Assembly: GCF_023554105.1 (NCBI RefSeq)
Contig: NZ_JAMJWE010000003.1
Coordinates: forward strand, 248,001-312,000
Source: Brucella sp. 21LCYQ03
Lineage (GTDB): Bacteria > Pseudomonadota > Alphaproteobacteria > Rhizobiales > Rhizobiaceae
DNA: 64,000 nucleotides
Reading direction: 5' to 3'
In this document: positions 28,289-37,443 of the stretch, one piece after another
How positions within the stretch are numbered: the first letter of the stretch is position 1
Layout of the letters: every line of letters begins with the position of its first letter
Program-made: the position numbers and the translations under genes
The notes under the pieces: model-generated
The model's input: the letters and a program-made list of their open reading frames with translations, nothing else
Database searches by the model: none
What the model was told of the DNA's origin: nothing

Positions 28289-30604
28289 ATGCGTTGCATA
28301 GATGCAACGCTATTGGGTAACATGGTTAACATGAATACAGCGAATCTGACGACCGATATGGATAAGGTAGGGCGACCATCGCGCGGCGGTGAGGGGCGCA
28401 GGCTTCTTGCGTTGCCCGGTATCATTACCGTTATTCTGGCGCTGATTACTGCTTCGCTGTCGTTTTGCATTCTCATTGGTATTACGCCGATCACGCCTGA
28501 CCGTGCGGTGACGCTTGCGCTGGTCATTATCAATGTTGCGCTAATTGTCTTTTTGATCCTGCTCATTTGCCGCGAGATTTATCGCATTATATCCGCGCGT
28601 AGATCTGGAAAAGCTGCATCGCGCCTACATGTGCGTATCGTTGCGCTGTTCTCACTGATCGCTGCAGTGCCAGCAATTGTGGTGGCAATCGTTGCCTCGG
28701 TCACACTCAATCTCGGGCTAGATCGCTGGTTTGATACCAACACACGCGATATTGTGAGTTCTTCACAGAGTTTGACGACTGCCTATATCAAAGAGACAGC
28801 GCTGAATCTGCAAAGCACATCGTTTTCGATGCTTCAGGAACTGGATGCGCAGCGCACCGTTTACAGTCTCGATAGAGGTGGCTTTATTCGCTACATGACG
28901 CTTCAGGCTGGCGGTCGCGGTTTGCTGGGCGCATTTTTGGTGCGCGAAAATGGCGATGTGGTTGTTAAAAGCGAAACGGGCGTTGAAACGCGTCTTCCTC
29001 CTCCAACCGAAGATGCTTTGAGAACAGCTGTTGATGGAAGGCCAGTTATTATACCGCCGGGCAATAGTAATTTTGTTGGCGCAGTCATCAAAATGCGTGA
29101 GATACCGGACCTTTACCTCTACACGGTACGGCAGGTTGATCCGCAGATTTTGGAATCAATGCGCCTGATGGAGGCCAATACACAGCGCTATCAGGAGATG
29201 GATGCGAACCGCATACCAACCCAGATTGCCTTTGCGCTGCTCTATTTCGGTCTGACGCTGATTGTTCTTCTGTCTGCCATTTGGACCGGTATAGCGGTGG
29301 CTGACCGTCTTGTTCGCCCAATCCGACTTTTGATCGGTGCGGCTGACGATGTTGCTGCCGGTAATCTCAATATTTCTGTACCTGTACGCGCATCTGACGG
29401 CGACGTTGGCGCATTGTCGGATACGTTCAACAACATGGTTGCTGAGTTGAATAGTCAGCGCAACGAGCTTTTGTCAGCGAAAGATCAGATTGATGAACGT
29501 CGCCGCTTTTCTGAGGCGGTTCTTTCTGGCGTCAATGCGGGTGTTATCGGTATTGAGACTGATGGTTCAATTTCGATCCTTAATCGCTCGGCTGAACATA
29601 TGTTCGGAGTTAGTTCACACGATGCAATCGGTAAAAGCTTGAGCAGTATTGCGCCAGAAATTGGACAAGCTTTTGAAGTTGCACGCACAACCGATCGTGC
29701 GATGCACCGTGAACAAGTCAGCATGACGCGTAATGGTGTTGCACGAACCTTTAACGTGCAGGTGACCGTCGAAGATTCAGAATCTGACGATCACTCCTAT
29801 GTCGTTACCGTTGATGATATTACTGATCTGGTTCAGGCGCAGCGTTCTTCGGCGTGGGCGGATGTTGCGCGTCGTATTGCGCATGAGATCAAAAACCCGC
29901 TGACGCCGATCCAGCTTTCTGCAGAACGTATTCGCCGTCGCTACGGCAAGGTGATCGTTGAAGATCGCGAAGTGTTCGATCAGTGTACGGATACAATTAT
30001 TCGTCAGGTCGGTGATATTGGTCGCATGGTGGATGAGTTCTCAGCCTTTGCGCGTATGCCTAAGCCGGAGATGAAGGCGATGGATATGCGTGAGGCGCTG
30101 CGTGAAGCTTCGTTCCTCATCGAAGTAAGCCGACAAGATATTAAGTTTACCAATGAATATGGCTCGGAAAAGCTAATCGGTTCTTTCGATAGTCGTCTGC
30201 TCGGCCAGGCTTTTGGCAATATCATTAAGAATGCCAGCGAGGCGATTGATGCCGTTCCGAAAGAAGAGCGTGGTGATGGGCATATTCTTGTTCGCGCCCG
30301 CAAAGACGACGGACATCTGGTGGTGGAAGTGATTGATAACGGCAAAGGCTTGCCGGGCGATGATCGTCAGAAGCTCTTGGAGCCTTATATGACGACGCGC
30401 GAAAAGGGCACTGGCCTTGGCCTCGCGATAGTTCGCAAAATCGTGGAGGACCACGGCGGACAGTTGGAGTTGCATGATGCGCCAGCAGATTTCCACGGTG
30501 GACGTGGCGCAATGATACGTATGATCTTTCCTGAGGTTTCCACCGGCTCTGCTGGTGCGGAAGAGGGAAATCCCGGAAACGAGATAGTTGGACAGGTGAA
30601 CTGA
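28289..30604 (+). CDS. ntrY: Membrane sensor kinase NtrY
   Basis: NtrY is the sensor of the NtrYX system, linked to nitrogen, redox and envelope signals in alphaproteobacteria. The product, up to 771 residues, has hydrophobic helices near 42-65, 73-93, 118-143 and 310-335 with a periplasmic region between the last two. A HAMP domain (VADRLVRPIRLLIGAADDVA), a PAS domain, the phospho-acceptor H532 ([20 protein letters not shown]) and an HATPase domain (NGKGLPGD, GTGLGLAIVRKIVEDHGG) follow. ATG codons at 28322 and 28331 are alternative starts; none has a strong ribosome site. Confidence 0.95.
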   Translation: MRCIDATLLGNMVNMNTANLTTDMDKVGRPSRGGEGRRLLALPGIITVILALITASLSFCILIGITPITPDRAVTLALVIINVALIVFLILLICREIYRIISARRSGKAASRLHVRIVALFSLIAAVPAIVVAIVASVTLNLGLDRWFDTNTRDIVSSSQSLTTAYIKETALNLQSTSFSMLQELDAQRTVYSLDRGGFIRYMTLQAGGRGLLGAFLVRENGDVVVKSETGVETRLPPPTEDALRTAVDGRPVIIPPGNSNFVGAVIKMREIPDLYLYTVRQVDPQILESMRLMEANTQRYQEMDANRIPTQIAFALLYFGLTLIVLLSAIWTGIAVADRLVRPIRLLIGAADDVAAGNLNISVPVRASDGDVGALSDTFNNMVAELNSQRNELLSAKDQIDERRRFSEAVLSGVNAGVIGIETDGSISILNRSAEHMFGVSSHDAIGKSLSSIAPEIGQAFEVARTTDRAMHREQVSMTRNGVARTFNVQVTVEDSESDDHSYVVTVDDITDLVQAQRSSAWADVARRIAHEIKNPLTPIQLSAERIRRRYGKVIVEDREVFDQCTDTIIRQVGDIGRMVDEFSAFARMPKPEMKAMDMREALREASFLIEVSRQDIKFTNEYGSEKLIGSFDSRLLGQAFGNIIKNASEAIDAVPKEERGDGHILVRARKDDGHLVVEVIDNGKGLPGDDRQKLLEPYMTTREKGTGLGLAIVRKIVEDHGGQLELHDAPADFHGGRGAMIRMIFPEVSTGSAGAEEGNPGNEIVGQVN

Positions 30605-30605
30605 T

Positions 30606-31967
30606 ATGGCAGCCGATATTCTTGTTGTTGATGACGAAGTGGATATTCGGGAACTTGTTGCAGGTATCCTGAGCGACGAAGGGTATGAGACGCGCACGGC
30701 CTTTGATGCTGACAGCGCGCTTGCTGCGATTGATGATCGTGTGCCACGCCTTGTCTTTCTTGATATCTGGTTACAGGGCAGCCGTCTTGATGGTCTTGCA
30801 CTGCTTGATGAAATCAAGAAGCAGCACCCTGATCTGCCCGTCGTGATGATTTCTGGGCACGGCAATGTTGAAACGGCTGTTTCGGCAATCCGTCGCGGTG
30901 CCTATGATTTTATCGAAAAGCCGTTCAAGGCAGATCGCCTCATTTTGGTTGCTGAGCGTGCGCTGGAAACATCCAAGCTGAAACGGGAAGTTTCCAACCT
31001 GCGCAAGCGCGGTGGCAACAGCATGGAGCTGATTGGCGCTTCGCTCGCAATCAACCAGCTGCGTCAGACGATTGAGCGTGTTGCGCCAACCAACAGCCGT
31101 ATTATGATTACCGGACCTTCGGGCGCGGGTAAGGAACTTGCAGCGCGTGCCATTCACGCACAGTCGGGTCGGGCCAACGGTCCATTCGTTACGGTCAATG
31201 CTGCAACCATTACGCCTGAGCGTATGGAGATCGAGCTTTTCGGCACGGAGATGGATGGTGGCGAGCGCAAAGTTGGTGCGCTTGAAGAAGCCCATGGTGG
31301 CATCCTTTATCTTGATGAAATTGCCGATATGCCACGTGAAACGCAGAACAAGATTTTGCGTGTGCTGGTTGATCAGCAGTTCGAACGTGTGGGTGGAACC
31401 AAGCGCGTCAAAGTTGATGTGCGCATTATTTCTTCGACTGCACAAAACCTTGAAGGCATGATTGCCGAAGGTACGTTCCGCGAAGATCTATTCCATCGCC
31501 TTTCCGTTGTGCCCGTGCATGTGCCAGCGCTTGCCTCGCGTCGTGAGGATATTCCATCGCTGGTCGAATATTTTATGACGCAGATTGCCGAGCAAGCGGG
31601 TATCAAGCCGCGCAAAATTGGTTCTGATGCAATGGCTGTTTTGCAATCACATAGCTGGCCGGGCAATATCCGTCAGCTGCGAAACAATGTGGAGCGCCTG
31701 ATGATTTTGGCGCGCGGCGACGATCCGGATGCGCCGGTAACAGCCGATCTTCTGCCAGCAGAAATTGGCGACACGCTGCCACGCGCGCCGACCGAATCCG
31801 ATCAGCACATCATGGCTCTTCCTTTGCGTGAAGCACGTGAGCGCTTTGAAAAGGAATATTTGATTGCGCAGATTAATCGTTTTGGTGGCAATATCTCGCG
31901 TACAGCTGAGTTTGTTGGCATGGAGCGTTCGGCATTGCATCGCAAGCTAAAGTCGCTTGGCGTATAA
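30606..31967 (+). CDS. ntrX: Response regulator NtrX
   Basis: The 453-residue partner of NtrY has a receiver domain (D53 in LVFLDIWLQG), an AAA+ domain (Walker A GPSGAGKE, LYLDEIADMP) and a C-terminal Fis-type helix-turn-helix (GGNISRTAEFVGMERSALHR). The segment where sigma-54 activators have GAFTGA reads ELFGTEMDGGERKVGALEE, so the contact loop is missing. That fits an NtrX that works as a sigma-54-independent regulator. The ATG begins two bases after the ntrY stop codon. Confidence 0.95.
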   Translation: MAADILVVDDEVDIRELVAGILSDEGYETRTAFDADSALAAIDDRVPRLVFLDIWLQGSRLDGLALLDEIKKQHPDLPVVMISGHGNVETAVSAIRRGAYDFIEKPFKADRLILVAERALETSKLKREVSNLRKRGGNSMELIGASLAINQLRQTIERVAPTNSRIMITGPSGAGKELAARAIHAQSGRANGPFVTVNAATITPERMEIELFGTEMDGGERKVGALEEAHGGILYLDEIADMPRETQNKILRVLVDQQFERVGGTKRVKVDVRIISSTAQNLEGMIAEGTFREDLFHRLSVVPVHVPALASRREDIPSLVEYFMTQIAEQAGIKPRKIGSDAMAVLQSHSWPGNIRQLRNNVERLMILARGDDPDAPVTADLLPAEIGDTLPRAPTESDQHIMALPLREARERFEKEYLIAQINRFGGNISRTAEFVGMERSALHRKLKSLGV

Positions 31968-32000
31968 CAGTTAAACAGGTTCAGGGCAGGCGGGACGATC

Positions 32001-33377
32001 ATGCGCGTAATCGTGTGCGGAGCAGGGCAGGTTGGCTACGGTATTTCCGAACGGCTTGCTGCCGAGGAAAACGATGTCTCCGTCATTGATACATCTGCGC
32101 GTCACATTGAGATCGTGCGTGATACTCTGGATGTGCGCGGATTCGTTGGTCATGGCTCGCAGCCAGATGTTCTGGCTGCTGCTGGTGCTAACGAAGCCGA
32201 CATGATTATCGCGGTGACGCTATCTGACGAAGTCAATATGGTGGCTTGTCAGGTTGCACATTCGGTTTTCAATGTGCCGACCAAGATCGCCCGTATTCGC
32301 GCGCAGTCTTATCTGAAAGCTGAATATCAGGACTTGTTCCTGCGCGAAAACCTACCGATTGACGTGATTATTTCACCGGAGCTGGAAGTGGGCGAGGTGG
32401 TTTTGCGGCGTATCGCCTTGCAGGGCGCGACCGATGTTTTGCGCTTTGCGGATGATAAGATTATCGGACTTGCAATCGAGTGTCTGGAAGAATGCCCGGT
32501 TATCAATACTCCATTGAAACAGCTCTCCGACCTGTTTCCTGATCTTGCGGCAACAGTTGTGGGTGTTGTACGCAATGGCAGCCTGTTTATTCCGCGCTCA
32601 ACCGATCAATTGAACGCTGGTGATCTCGCTTATGTTGTGACAACCCGCGAACAGGTTCGCAGAACGTTGTCGTTGTTCGGGCACGAAAAGCCAGAGGCGC
32701 ATCGCATTGTAATCGCGGGTGGTGGCAATATCGGCCTCTATGTTGCAAAGGCCATTGAAGAGCGCAAATGGCAGACGCGCATAAAGATGATCGAAAGTGA
32801 GCATGAGCGCGCTTTCATGATCGCTGACCAGCTGAAACGTACGATGGTTTTACATGGCAGCGCTTTGGATCAGGCGCTTTTGCAGGAAGCGGATATTGAG
32901 GATGCTGATCTTTTTGTCGCTCTGACCAATCAGGATCAGGTGAATATTCTCTCAAGCATCATGGCAAAGCGGCTTGGGTGTAAGGCCAATATGGCGCTGA
33001 TCAACACGACCGGCTATCAAGATTTTACACACATGGTTGGGATCGATGCCTATATTGATCCGAAGGCTGTCACGGTCTCGAAGATATTGCAGCATGTGCG
33101 TCGCGGTCGTATCCGTGCTGTCTACAGCGTCTATCGCGATATGGCCGAGATTATTGAAGCGGAAGCGCTTGAGACGTCATCGCTGGTCGGTGCGCCTTTG
33201 CGTGATCTCGATTTGCCGGAAGGCTTGCGCATCGGTGCGATTTATCGTGCAGGGCAGGTTATTCAGCCAAATGGTGATGTGCGTATTAAGCCGAAAGATC
33301 GTGTTGTAATATTCGCAACTGCTGATGCTATTAAACATGTGGAACAGATGTTCCGCGTTAGCCTCGAATTTTTCTGA
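32001..33377 (+). CDS. trkA: Trk potassium uptake regulatory subunit TrkA
   Basis: TrkA is the cytosolic NAD(H)-binding gate of Trk potassium channels. The 458-residue protein has two tandem RCK units: an N-terminal Rossmann motif VIVCGAGQVGYGISERLA, a second IVIAGGGNIGLYVAKAIEE near residue 235, and RCK-C domains after each. RBS GGCGGGAC. TrkH/TrkG is not in the window. Linkage with ntrYX is common in Rhizobiales and suggests co-transcription. Confidence 0.96.
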   Translation: MRVIVCGAGQVGYGISERLAAEENDVSVIDTSARHIEIVRDTLDVRGFVGHGSQPDVLAAAGANEADMIIAVTLSDEVNMVACQVAHSVFNVPTKIARIRAQSYLKAEYQDLFLRENLPIDVIISPELEVGEVVLRRIALQGATDVLRFADDKIIGLAIECLEECPVINTPLKQLSDLFPDLAATVVGVVRNGSLFIPRSTDQLNAGDLAYVVTTREQVRRTLSLFGHEKPEAHRIVIAGGGNIGLYVAKAIEERKWQTRIKMIESEHERAFMIADQLKRTMVLHGSALDQALLQEADIEDADLFVALTNQDQVNILSSIMAKRLGCKANMALINTTGYQDFTHMVGIDAYIDPKAVTVSKILQHVRRGRIRAVYSVYRDMAEIIEAEALETSSLVGAPLRDLDLPEGLRIGAIYRAGQVIQPNGDVRIKPKDRVVIFATADAIKHVEQMFRVSLEFF

Positions 33378-33416
33378 GTTTTTCAAAATGCCAACCTCTG
33401 TTATCCGGTATCTCTG

Positions 33417-34238
33417 ATGGATATCTGCACTTTCTGGTATGGTCCGAGCCTACGGGACGTCGACCGCATATGCCTTGCATCTATGGTGATGACTGGCCAA
33501 CGCGTGAAGCTATTTTCATACGCGCCAATCGAGAATGTCCCTGAGGGTGTCGAAATACACGATGCCAGCACTATTCTGCCTGAGCAGGTATTTAAGCGCC
33601 TTGATCGCAACTATCCGAACTTACGCAGTCGAACCACAATTGTTCAGTTCAGCGATATTTTCCGTATCATGCTGATGAAGCATAAGCAGGGGGTGTGGCT
33701 TGATACGGATGTCTATTTGCTAAAGCAATTTCATCCCGATCCCTCTAAGCCATATCTGGCTCGAGAGAATCGCTTTCGCGTTGGGGTCTCCGCGCTTTAT
33801 TTGCCTAGTGATCATCCTATCATTCGAGAGTTTGAGCACTATATTGCGGCCACTTATCCTCTCCCGCGTTGGCTGGGATTGCGACGTGGCAAGCTACGGC
33901 CATTATACTATCGTCTTACCGGCAAAGAAGTTACGCCTGCCGCTATCGGGATTACAATTTTCGGAAATGACGGCATATCGCGGCTCGCGCGCAAGTATGG
34001 CATCTTTAAAAATGCAGCACCGCGGGAGAATTTTTATTACTGGGTAGGGAAAGAGGCGACGCGGATTTATGATCCGATCTATGACATAGAGCCGACCAAA
34101 CACCCTGATTTTATTGGTTTTCACATTCATAAGAAACATAAAGAGGTTGTCTCAATGCAACCGGGAAGTTTCTATATGTGGGCGATTGACCGGGTTAGGC
34201 CAATGCTTGGTGAACCACTTTCGAGCGACCTCAAATAA
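33417..34238 (+). CDS. Glycosyltransferase with DxD motif (GT32-like, capsule/LPS type)
   Basis: The 273-residue protein matches the DXD sugar-transferase fold: an N-terminal FWYGPSLRDVDRICLASMV, the metal-binding GVWLDTDVYLL (D96, D98), then SDHPIIREFEHYI and a His-rich end (HPDFIGFHIHKKHKE). It is probably a cytosolic or membrane-associated transferase that adds a sugar to a surface glycan. It lies between trkA and hfq, where I expect housekeeping genes, and has no polysaccharide neighbours. Donor and acceptor are unknown. RBS is weak. Confidence 0.8.
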   Translation: MDICTFWYGPSLRDVDRICLASMVMTGQRVKLFSYAPIENVPEGVEIHDASTILPEQVFKRLDRNYPNLRSRTTIVQFSDIFRIMLMKHKQGVWLDTDVYLLKQFHPDPSKPYLARENRFRVGVSALYLPSDHPIIREFEHYIAATYPLPRWLGLRRGKLRPLYYRLTGKEVTPAAIGITIFGNDGISRLARKYGIFKNAAPRENFYYWVGKEATRIYDPIYDIEPTKHPDFIGFHIHKKHKEVVSMQPGSFYMWAIDRVRPMLGEPLSSDLK

Positions 34239-34314
34239 GGTTCCTGTATTCATACCTGCAAAGATTTGCATGTCGGGTTTTGAATTTGTTGGTTGCGGAA
34301 AGATTCCCATCCTG

Positions 34315-34330
34315 TTAACCGAAGATTAAG
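34315..34330. promoter_or_regulatory. CtrA-like box upstream of hfq
   Basis: TTAA-CCGAAGA-TTAAG fits the alphaproteobacterial CtrA motif TTAA-N7-TTAAC in 8 of 9 fixed positions. It lies about 140 bp before the hfq ATG. Binding is inferred. Confidence 0.4.
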
Positions 34331-34413
34331 AGCGAAGCAGTTGTCTTTCCACAGCAATTGCATTTAGCGACTGGTTTTGCGCAACCCGGGAGCTTGATTT
34401 ATGTGTGTGCGCG

Positions 34414-34436
34414 TGTTCGTCTGGCATAAACGAACA
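34414..34436 (+). promoter_or_regulatory. Inverted repeat in the hfq leader
   Basis: TGTTCGT and ACGAACA are perfect 7-bp arms around 9 nt, about 30 bp before the hfq ATG. It could be a leader hairpin or an operator. Confidence 0.4.
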
Positions 34437-34466
34437 AACTGCTGATCGATTAAAGGAATAAAAACA

Positions 34467-34703
34467 ATGGCTGAACGATCGCAAAATCTTCAAGACCTTT
34501 TTCTCAATTCTGTACGCAAGCAGAAAATTTCACTGACCATTTTTCTTATCAATGGTGTGAAGCTCACAGGTATCGTGACGTCATTTGATAATTTCTGTGT
34601 GTTGCTGCGTCGCGATGGTCATTCGCAGCTTGTTTACAAGCATGCAATTTCGACCATCATGCCGAGCCAGCCGGTACAGATGTTTGAGGGTGAGGAAGTC
34701 TGA
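34467..34703 (+). CDS. hfq: RNA chaperone Hfq
   Basis: Hfq forms a hexameric ring that pairs small RNAs with mRNAs. The 78-residue protein has the Sm1 motif ([39 protein letters not shown]) and the Sm2 motif ([13 protein letters not shown]) with the KHAIST uridine-binding residues. The C-terminal tail is short, as in other Rhizobiales. RBS AAAGGAAT. It ends in a terminator and is followed by hflX. Confidence 0.98.
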
Positions 34704-34734
34704 CGCTTCTCAGTTTATAACTGACCAGTTTTAT

Positions 34735-34782
34735 GCTGGAGCGTGGTGATCTCTTGAAATTGTCACTCTGCTCCAGCTTTTT
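34735..34782 (+). terminator. Terminator of hfq
   Basis: GCTGGAGC (34735-34742) pairs with GCTCCAGC (34770-34777), followed by five T. Inner GGTGA/TCAC bases extend the stem. Confidence 0.8.
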
Positions 34783-34912
34783 CGATTCTAATCCCAAATG
34801 TCGGGTTTTCAGGATTATGATTTGATTGGCCGGGGCGTCTTCTATTTGAAACCGCTTATGCGAAGACCTATCTGCTGAAGCAGTTGGGTGCCGTATCCCG
34901 GAGTAAGTTTAT

Positions 34913-36331
34913 TTGTCGAAATTCAAAGACGCGAATGTTTCGCCTGCCGATGAAAAAAAGGGTTTTGGCCTGTCTGAGCCAGAACCGACGAGGGCGGCGG
35001 TAATCGTTCCTATTTTGCCGGAACGTTATAATACCAGTACAGCGAGTGAAGAAGGTGAACGGACGCAGTTTCAGCGTTCCAACGAAGCACGGCTGGAAGA
35101 AGCAATTGGTCTTGCCCGCGCGATCAATCTTGAAATTGCCCATGCTGAAAATGTGACTGTCAGCCAACCGCGACCAGCGACGCTGCTGGGTACAGGTAAG
35201 ATTGAGGCAATCGCCGAAATTCTCGAAGAAAAATCGATTGGTCTCGTGATCGTTGATCATGCCTTGACGCCAGTGCAGCAACGTAATCTCGAAAAAGAAT
35301 TGCACGTCAAGGTCATCGACCGTACCGGCCTTATTCTGGAAATCTTTGGTGAGAGAGCGCGTACCAAGGAAGGTGCGTTGCAAGTCGAGCTTGCGCATTT
35401 GAATTATCAGAAGGGTCGTCTCGTTCGAAGCTGGACGCACTTGGAACGTCAGCGCGGTGGCGGTGGCTTCCTTGGTGGTCCAGGTGAAACACAGATTGAA
35501 GCCGACAGACGTATGCTTCAGGAAAAAATCCTGAAGATTAAGCGCGAGCTGGAAACGGTAGTCCGCACCCGCACGCTGCATCGTCAAAAGCGCCGCAAAG
35601 TACCGCATCCTGTCATCGCATTGGTTGGCTATACCAATGCGGGCAAGTCGACGTTGTTTAACCGCATGACGGGCGCCGATGTGCTGGCCGAAGACATGTT
35701 GTTCGCAACGCTTGATCCGACATTGCGCCGCATTCGTCTGCCGCATGGTGAAACGGTTATTCTTTCAGACACTGTGGGCTTCATTTCGAACCTTCCGCAT
35801 CATCTCGTGGCGGCATTCCGTGCAACGCTTGAAGAAGTTGTCGAAGCTGATCTGATTCTGCACGTGCGCGACATTTCCGATCCGGATAATGCGGCGCAAG
35901 CTGAAGACGTCGAAAGCATTCTGACTGGTCTCGATGTCGATCCCCATGATCATAAGCGCGTGATCCAGATTTGGAACAAGATTGACAATCTCGACGAAGC
36001 TGGACGTGAGGCCGCCCTGCGTCTGGCTGCGGCTGGTGGTGATGAAGGTCGGCCGATCCCGCTTTCTGCATGGACTGGTGAAGGCGTTGAGAGGTTGCTG
36101 TCGCTGATCGAAAGCCGCATTGCTGGCGCGCTCGGCTCAGTAGATGTAGTGCTTCCGCCTTCAGAGCTTCGTATTCTTGACTGGATTTACCAGCATGGCA
36201 GCGATGTGAAGCGTGAAGATCTGGAAGATGGCTCTGTTCGCATTCAGGCTCGACTGACAGAGACAGCACGCAAAATGCTTGACGAGAAACGCGGCATTAA
36301 GCCTGTCGAGCAGGATTCCGATTGGGATTGA
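34913..36331 (+). CDS. hflX: GTPase HflX
   Basis: HflX is a ribosome-associated GTPase that rescues stalled 70S ribosomes under stress. The 472-residue protein has the HflX N-terminal domain (NYQKGRLVRSWTHLERQRGG with the glycine-rich GGGGFLGGPGETQIE) followed by the G domain (G1 GYTNAGKST, 239-247; G3 DTVGF; G4 NKID). The start is TTG at 34913, with GGAG upstream. No mazG gene follows; clpP is next. Confidence 0.95.
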   Translation: MSKFKDANVSPADEKKGFGLSEPEPTRAAVIVPILPERYNTSTASEEGERTQFQRSNEARLEEAIGLARAINLEIAHAENVTVSQPRPATLLGTGKIEAIAEILEEKSIGLVIVDHALTPVQQRNLEKELHVKVIDRTGLILEIFGERARTKEGALQVELAHLNYQKGRLVRSWTHLERQRGGGGFLGGPGETQIEADRRMLQEKILKIKRELETVVRTRTLHRQKRRKVPHPVIALVGYTNAGKSTLFNRMTGADVLAEDMLFATLDPTLRRIRLPHGETVILSDTVGFISNLPHHLVAAFRATLEEVVEADLILHVRDISDPDNAAQAEDVESILTGLDVDPHDHKRVIQIWNKIDNLDEAGREAALRLAAAGGDEGRPIPLSAWTGEGVERLLSLIESRIAGALGSVDVVLPPSELRILDWIYQHGSDVKREDLEDGSVRIQARLTETARKMLDEKRGIKPVEQDSDWD

Positions 36332-36418
36332 TCGGCATCTTGCGGAACAGGGCTGCAAAGCCCTATGTATGGAACATCCATACGATTCATATTCGTTATA
36401 AATATGCAGAGGCCCATA

Positions 36419-37048
36419 ATGAGAGATCCAATTGAAACCGTCATGAACCTCGTGCCGATGGTTGTCGAGCAGACCAACCGTGGCGAGCGGGCCTATGATA
36501 TTTTTTCACGTTTGCTGAAAGAACGCATCATCTTCGTCAACGGTCCTGTCGAAGACGGCATGTCGATGCTGATCTGCGCGCAGTTGCTCTTTCTCGAGTC
36601 TGAGAACCCGAAGAAAGAGATCAACATGTACATCAATTCGCCCGGCGGCGTTGTTACGTCCGGCATGGCGATTTATGACACGATGCAGTTCATCAAGCCG
36701 CCAGTATCGACGCTTTGCATGGGACAAGCTGCTTCCATGGGTTCGTTGCTGCTAACTGCCGGTGCTACCGGTCAACGTTATGCGTTGCCAAATGCGCGCA
36801 TCATGGTTCACCAGCCTTCGGGTGGTTTCCAGGGGCAGGCGTCCGACATTGAACGTCATGCGCAGGACATCATCAAGATGAAGCGCCGCCTGAATGAGAT
36901 TTACGTCAAGCATACAGGTCGCGATTATGAGACCATTGAACGTACGCTTGATCGCGATCACTTCATGACAGCGCAGGAAGCTCTTGAGTTCGGTTTGATC
37001 GATAAGGTCATCGAATCGCGCGAAGTGGCTGTTGAAGAAACCAAGTAA
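36419..37048 (+). CDS. clpP: ATP-dependent Clp protease proteolytic subunit
   Basis: ClpP is the barrel protease that works with ClpX, encoded next. The 209-residue serine protease has the catalytic serine S106 ([10 protein letters not shown]), H131 (MVHQPSGG) and an aspartate in the DHFM-proximal segment near 180. The start is ATG 36419 ([15 protein letters not shown]), where the family N-terminus begins; the frame runs open to 36365. A GAGGCAG/CTGCCTC hairpin follows the gene. Confidence 0.97.
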   Translation: MRDPIETVMNLVPMVVEQTNRGERAYDIFSRLLKERIIFVNGPVEDGMSMLICAQLLFLESENPKKEINMYINSPGGVVTSGMAIYDTMQFIKPPVSTLCMGQAASMGSLLLTAGATGQRYALPNARIMVHQPSGGFQGQASDIERHAQDIIKMKRRLNEIYVKHTGRDYETIERTLDRDHFMTAQEALEFGLIDKVIESREVAVEETK

Positions 37049-37054
37049 TCCGGG

Positions 37055-37079
37055 GAGGCAGTTCGTCTGCCTCTTCATG
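37055..37079 (+). terminator. Terminator after clpP
   Basis: GAGGCAG-TTCGT-CTGCCTC (37055-37073) has perfect 7-bp arms followed by TTCATGTTTT. The T tract is imperfect. Confidence 0.65.
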
Positions 37080-37131
37080 TTTTAGCGTCTTTTGCCACAA
37101 AAGCGGCTTATTTCGTGGTCCTAGCTAAAGG

Positions 37132-37230
37132 TTAACGCATCGCGTTAAGCATCTGTTGGGGTTCACGGCGTTAAAATAGTTCAGATTATGCCGAATCTCG
37201 CTGGGGAACATGATTTTTCAATTGTTCCCC
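37132..37230 (+). promoter_or_regulatory. Inverted repeats in the clpP-clpX gap
   Basis: The 395-bp gap holds TTAACGC-ATC-GCGTTAA (37132-37148) and a GGGGAACA/TGTTCCCC inverted repeat (37203-37230). The first resembles a CtrA site but its TTAA halves are 9 nt apart, not 7. Neither has a recognised regulator. No gene was seen in this gap. Confidence 0.4.
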
Positions 37231-37443
37231 GCTTTAGGTTCTGCAAAAGTCGCCACTTAAGGCTTATTCGGTCGGAAAGCCTTCGGTACGCGAGATCCAA
37301 AATGACTGGCAGTGCGTAAAAACTGCCGATGGAGCCGGGAAGAAGTGTTGTTTTTGCTTCTTCAAAGGGTCCGAACCGGAAGAAACGATCGAGATGGACA
37401 CAGACGGCTGCTGTTCATTTCGGTTTATTGAAAGGAAACTGCA

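Noticed and set aside
37132-37148. A CtrA site in the clpP-clpX gap
   Set aside because: The TTAA halves are 9 nt apart rather than 7, so it is listed only as an inverted repeat.
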